This document shows, piece by piece, positions 62,193-64,000 of a stretch of 64,000 nucleotides of DNA (within the stretch, counting starts at the first letter, position 1; every line of letters begins with the position of its first letter). The notes beneath the pieces were generated by a model. That model searched no databases and had not been told where the DNA came from. It was given only the letters and a program-made list of their open reading frames with translations. Location of the stretch: contig NZ_FOJG01000001.1 in NCBI RefSeq assembly GCF_900110835.1, forward strand, positions 1,313,022-1,377,021. Reading direction: 5' to 3'. A program made the position numbers and the translations under genes. This DNA is from Chitinophaga arvensicola. GTDB lineage: Bacteria > Bacteroidota > Bacteroidia > Chitinophagales > Chitinophagaceae.

Positions 62193-63521
62193 TTATTGTA
62201 TCAATGCTCCGTTCAAACGTCCAAGTTCTGTTTCTGCCAGCTTGGTATTATAACGCGCCTGTATTAACCTGTAATAGGAATCTTCCAGGCTTTGCTGGGC
62301 GATCTTTACCTCCAGGATGGTAGATACCCCTTGTTTGAACCGCTCCAGGGCCACCATCGCATTTTCCCGGGCAAGATCGTTGGTCTCTTCTTCCAGCGAT
62401 GCCTGTTTTTTATAATATTCGTAATCTTTGAAGGCATTGGTCAGCGACAGATCTACCTGAGACTTTACATTATCCAGGGTAATATTCTGGAAATCAAAAT
62501 CTATGCGTGCATTCTGTACCTGCCTTTTTACATTAAAACCATTAAAGATGGGAATAGCAGCCGTCAATCCGTAATTCGCCACGGCGTTGCGGCTGAACTT
62601 CGGACTGAACGCATTCGACGCCGCATTGGACGTGTTACGTGTATAGTTATAACCCGAGTTAAAGGAAATCACCGGGAAGTAATCTGCGCGGCGCTCCTTG
62701 ATTGTTAAAGCGGAAATATTCACATTCTGCTGCTGTACCTTGATCGTCGTATTGTTGTTGGCTACGTTTTGCTGTAATATGGCAAACGACAGTCCGTTAT
62801 TCAACGGAATAGAATCGGATACCTCATAACCGATTGCTCCGGCAGGAACGGCCATCAACTGGTTCAGCAATGCTTTGCTTTGCTCAATCAATGTTTGCTG
62901 GCGGATGTACAAAGCCTTCTGTGCATTCAGATCCACCTTTGATTGCAGCAGATCTGTTTTCGGTGCAAGCCCGGTACTGAATTTGGCATCCGATAACTTT
63001 ACCCGCTCTTCGGAAATAGACATCTGTTCTGCCAATGCTCTCAACTGTTGCTTTTGTTGTACTATATTATAATAACCGCCAATAATGGTGGCCACTGAAT
63101 TCTGTACCTGGTCCTTAATAGCGAGTTCTCCGAGATCACGGATAGATTCCATTTTATGCCTGGTAGCAAACATTTTGAGACCATCAAATAATGTCCAGCT
63201 AAGCGTTACATTGCCATTGATGTTGTTCCCTTTAATACCGCTGGTATCGCGTCCTGTTCCGTTCACAAACTCCTGTTTGGTGGCAGTGTTATTCCAGGTA
63301 CTTCCTGCGGTGGCATTGAGGCGGGGTACAAAGGCAAAATTCGCATAGGCGTAATCGTTAGCAGACAGCTCTGCTGTATTCCTGGCCAGACGGATATCAA
63401 AATTGTTTTTCAACGCTACATCTATCGCCTGTTCCAGGGTCAGCACTTTTTGCTGTGCCTTTAAGGCACCTGCGCTTACCAGTAACAGTAGTAAGAAGAA
63501 ACCCTTCTTTATATTTTTCAT
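62193..63521 (-). CDS. TolC-family outer-membrane efflux protein
   Basis: A 442-residue channel protein from ATG 63521 (an ATG at 63530 adds three residues). The signal peptide (FFLLLLLVSAGALKAQQ) precedes two TolC-like repeats of long helices and strands: TLEQAIDVALKNNFDIRLAR, RVKLSDAKFSTGLAPKTDLL in the first and LARENAMVALERFKQGVSTI with EVKIAQQSLEDSYYRLIQA in the second. It forms the outer-membrane exit duct for the RND pump encoded immediately upstream, 36 bases away. The third component, a membrane-fusion protein, should lie outside the window. Confidence 0.92.
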   Translation of the reverse strand: MKNIKKGFFLLLLLVSAGALKAQQKVLTLEQAIDVALKNNFDIRLARNTAELSANDYAYANFAFVPRLNATAGSTWNNTATKQEFVNGTGRDTSGIKGNNINGNVTLSWTLFDGLKMFATRHKMESIRDLGELAIKDQVQNSVATIIGGYYNIVQQKQQLRALAEQMSISEERVKLSDAKFSTGLAPKTDLLQSKVDLNAQKALYIRQQTLIEQSKALLNQLMAVPAGAIGYEVSDSIPLNNGLSFAILQQNVANNNTTIKVQQQNVNISALTIKERRADYFPVISFNSGYNYTRNTSNAASNAFSPKFSRNAVANYGLTAAIPIFNGFNVKRQVQNARIDFDFQNITLDNVKSQVDLSLTNAFKDYEYYKKQASLEEETNDLARENAMVALERFKQGVSTILEVKIAQQSLEDSYYRLIQARYNTKLAETELGRLNGALIQ

Positions 63522-63557
63522 AAATAGCATAATCTGGATCGTTCAAATCTGTTATAA

Positions 63558-64000
63558 TCAAATATGTGAGGCAGCGATCTTGGCTTTCTCATCATTTTGA
63601 TTTTCTTCCTCTTCTTCTTCGTTGTCATGACTGCCTTTTCCTCTGCGGGAAAGGAAGGTATACATGGCCGGGATTACGTATAATGTTAATACCAGTGAAA
63701 ATATGATACCACCCACAATTACGATTCCCAACGGAATACGGCTGGTAGCAGCTGCACCCAGCGACATCGCAATCGGCAATGCACCCAATGCCATGGCAAG
63801 ACTTGTCATCAGAATAGGACGTAAACGCATCGAAGACGCATGGATAACTGCATCCGATTTTACCATACCGCTATCGCGCTGATGGTTTGCGAATTCCACG
63901 ATGAGGATACCATTTTTAGTTACCAACCCAATCAGCATGATTACACCAATCTGGGAGAAGATATTCCAGGTCTGGTTAAATATCCATAGTGATAACAGGG
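63558..64000 (-). CDS. RND-family efflux permease, C-terminal part (runs off window)
   Basis: The minus-strand frame is open to the window edge, so this is the last ~147 residues of an AcrB-like inner-membrane pump. Visible parts are IGVIMLIGLVTKNGILIVEF, typical of transmembrane helix 11 in AcrB relatives, then AVIHASSMRLRPILMTSLAM and ALGALPIAMSLGAAATSRIP, and the last helix GIVIVGGIIFSLVLTLYVIP. It ends with a charged tail (SRRGKGSHDNEEEEEENQND). It is cotranscribed with the TolC-like gene. Substrate class (drug versus metal) leans to the HAE1 drug type. Confidence 0.92.
   Translation of the reverse strand, partial: LLSLWIFNQTWNIFSQIGVIMLIGLVTKNGILIVEFANHQRDSGMVKSDAVIHASSMRLRPILMTSLAMALGALPIAMSLGAAATSRIPLGIVIVGGIIFSLVLTLYVIPAMYTFLSRRGKGSHDNEEEEEENQNDEKAKIAASHI

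Overview
The window looks like chromosomal DNA of a member of the Bacteroidota, most likely Chitinophagaceae and probably close to Chitinophaga. That placement is inferred from a SusC/SusD pair, LytS/LytTR signalling, DUF3078, DUF2490 and DUF4280-type proteins, and repeated promoter boxes of the form TAnnTTTG just upstream of start codons. No rRNA, tRNA, CRISPR array, integrase or transposase was recognised.

Layout. 0-7 kb: the end of a membrane protein, gyrB, an AsmA-like protein, an AraC regulator with a cysteine cluster, a gene-poor stretch with a probable decayed gene, and a PepSY-like secreted protein. 7-23 kb: housekeeping genes, namely ileS with a lysine/alanine-rich DksA-like protein, a glycosyltransferase-HAD fusion, an MsbA-type ABC exporter, rbfA, a LolC/FtsX-type permease, a transketolase N-terminal half, a frameshifted WecA-like transferase, frr, an EamA transporter, a PPK2 kinase, mscL and a DUF3078 gene with an in-frame stop. 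23.6-30.4 kb: scpA, then an AraC regulator leading a co-directional run of stress or redox genes (pirin, YceI, nitroreductase, OsmC, second pirin), a HAD phosphatase and a coiled-coil protein. 30.4-40.3 kb: a PAS protein with a kinase-like dimerisation helix but no ATPase domain, an oxidoreductase with a 2Fe-2S domain, dxs, a LytS/LytTR pair, a TonB siderophore-type receptor and a geranylgeranylglyceryl phosphate synthase family enzyme. 40.5-54 kb: B12-dependent ribonucleotide reductase, an intergenic stretch with two promoter/terminator modules, small envelope proteins, DUF2490, SusD/SusC, an acetyltransferase and a PRPP synthase.

54-61 kb, minus strand, is the most interesting part: a compact contractile-injection effector module. 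It runs vgrG, an unlisted 54-residue ORF, a 1290-residue protein joining a DUF4280 PAAR-like tip to Ig-like repeats, a GH19 lysozyme/chitinase-like domain and a C-terminal MepA/M15-like murein peptidase domain, then a signal-bearing 370-residue protein starting in a 4-base ATGA overlap, which is the natural immunity candidate. No sheath, tube or baseplate genes are in the window. The right edge holds a secreted LamG/DUF1080-like protein and a TolC plus RND efflux operon that runs off the end.

Two genes are broken by single-base changes: a G7 tract in the WecA-like gene, and a TAG where a sense codon is expected in DUF3078. Raw reads should settle whether these are real lesions or sequence errors. 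Convergent gene pairs are often separated by near-perfect inverted repeats that should act as bidirectional terminators, including a 66-base perfect palindrome.
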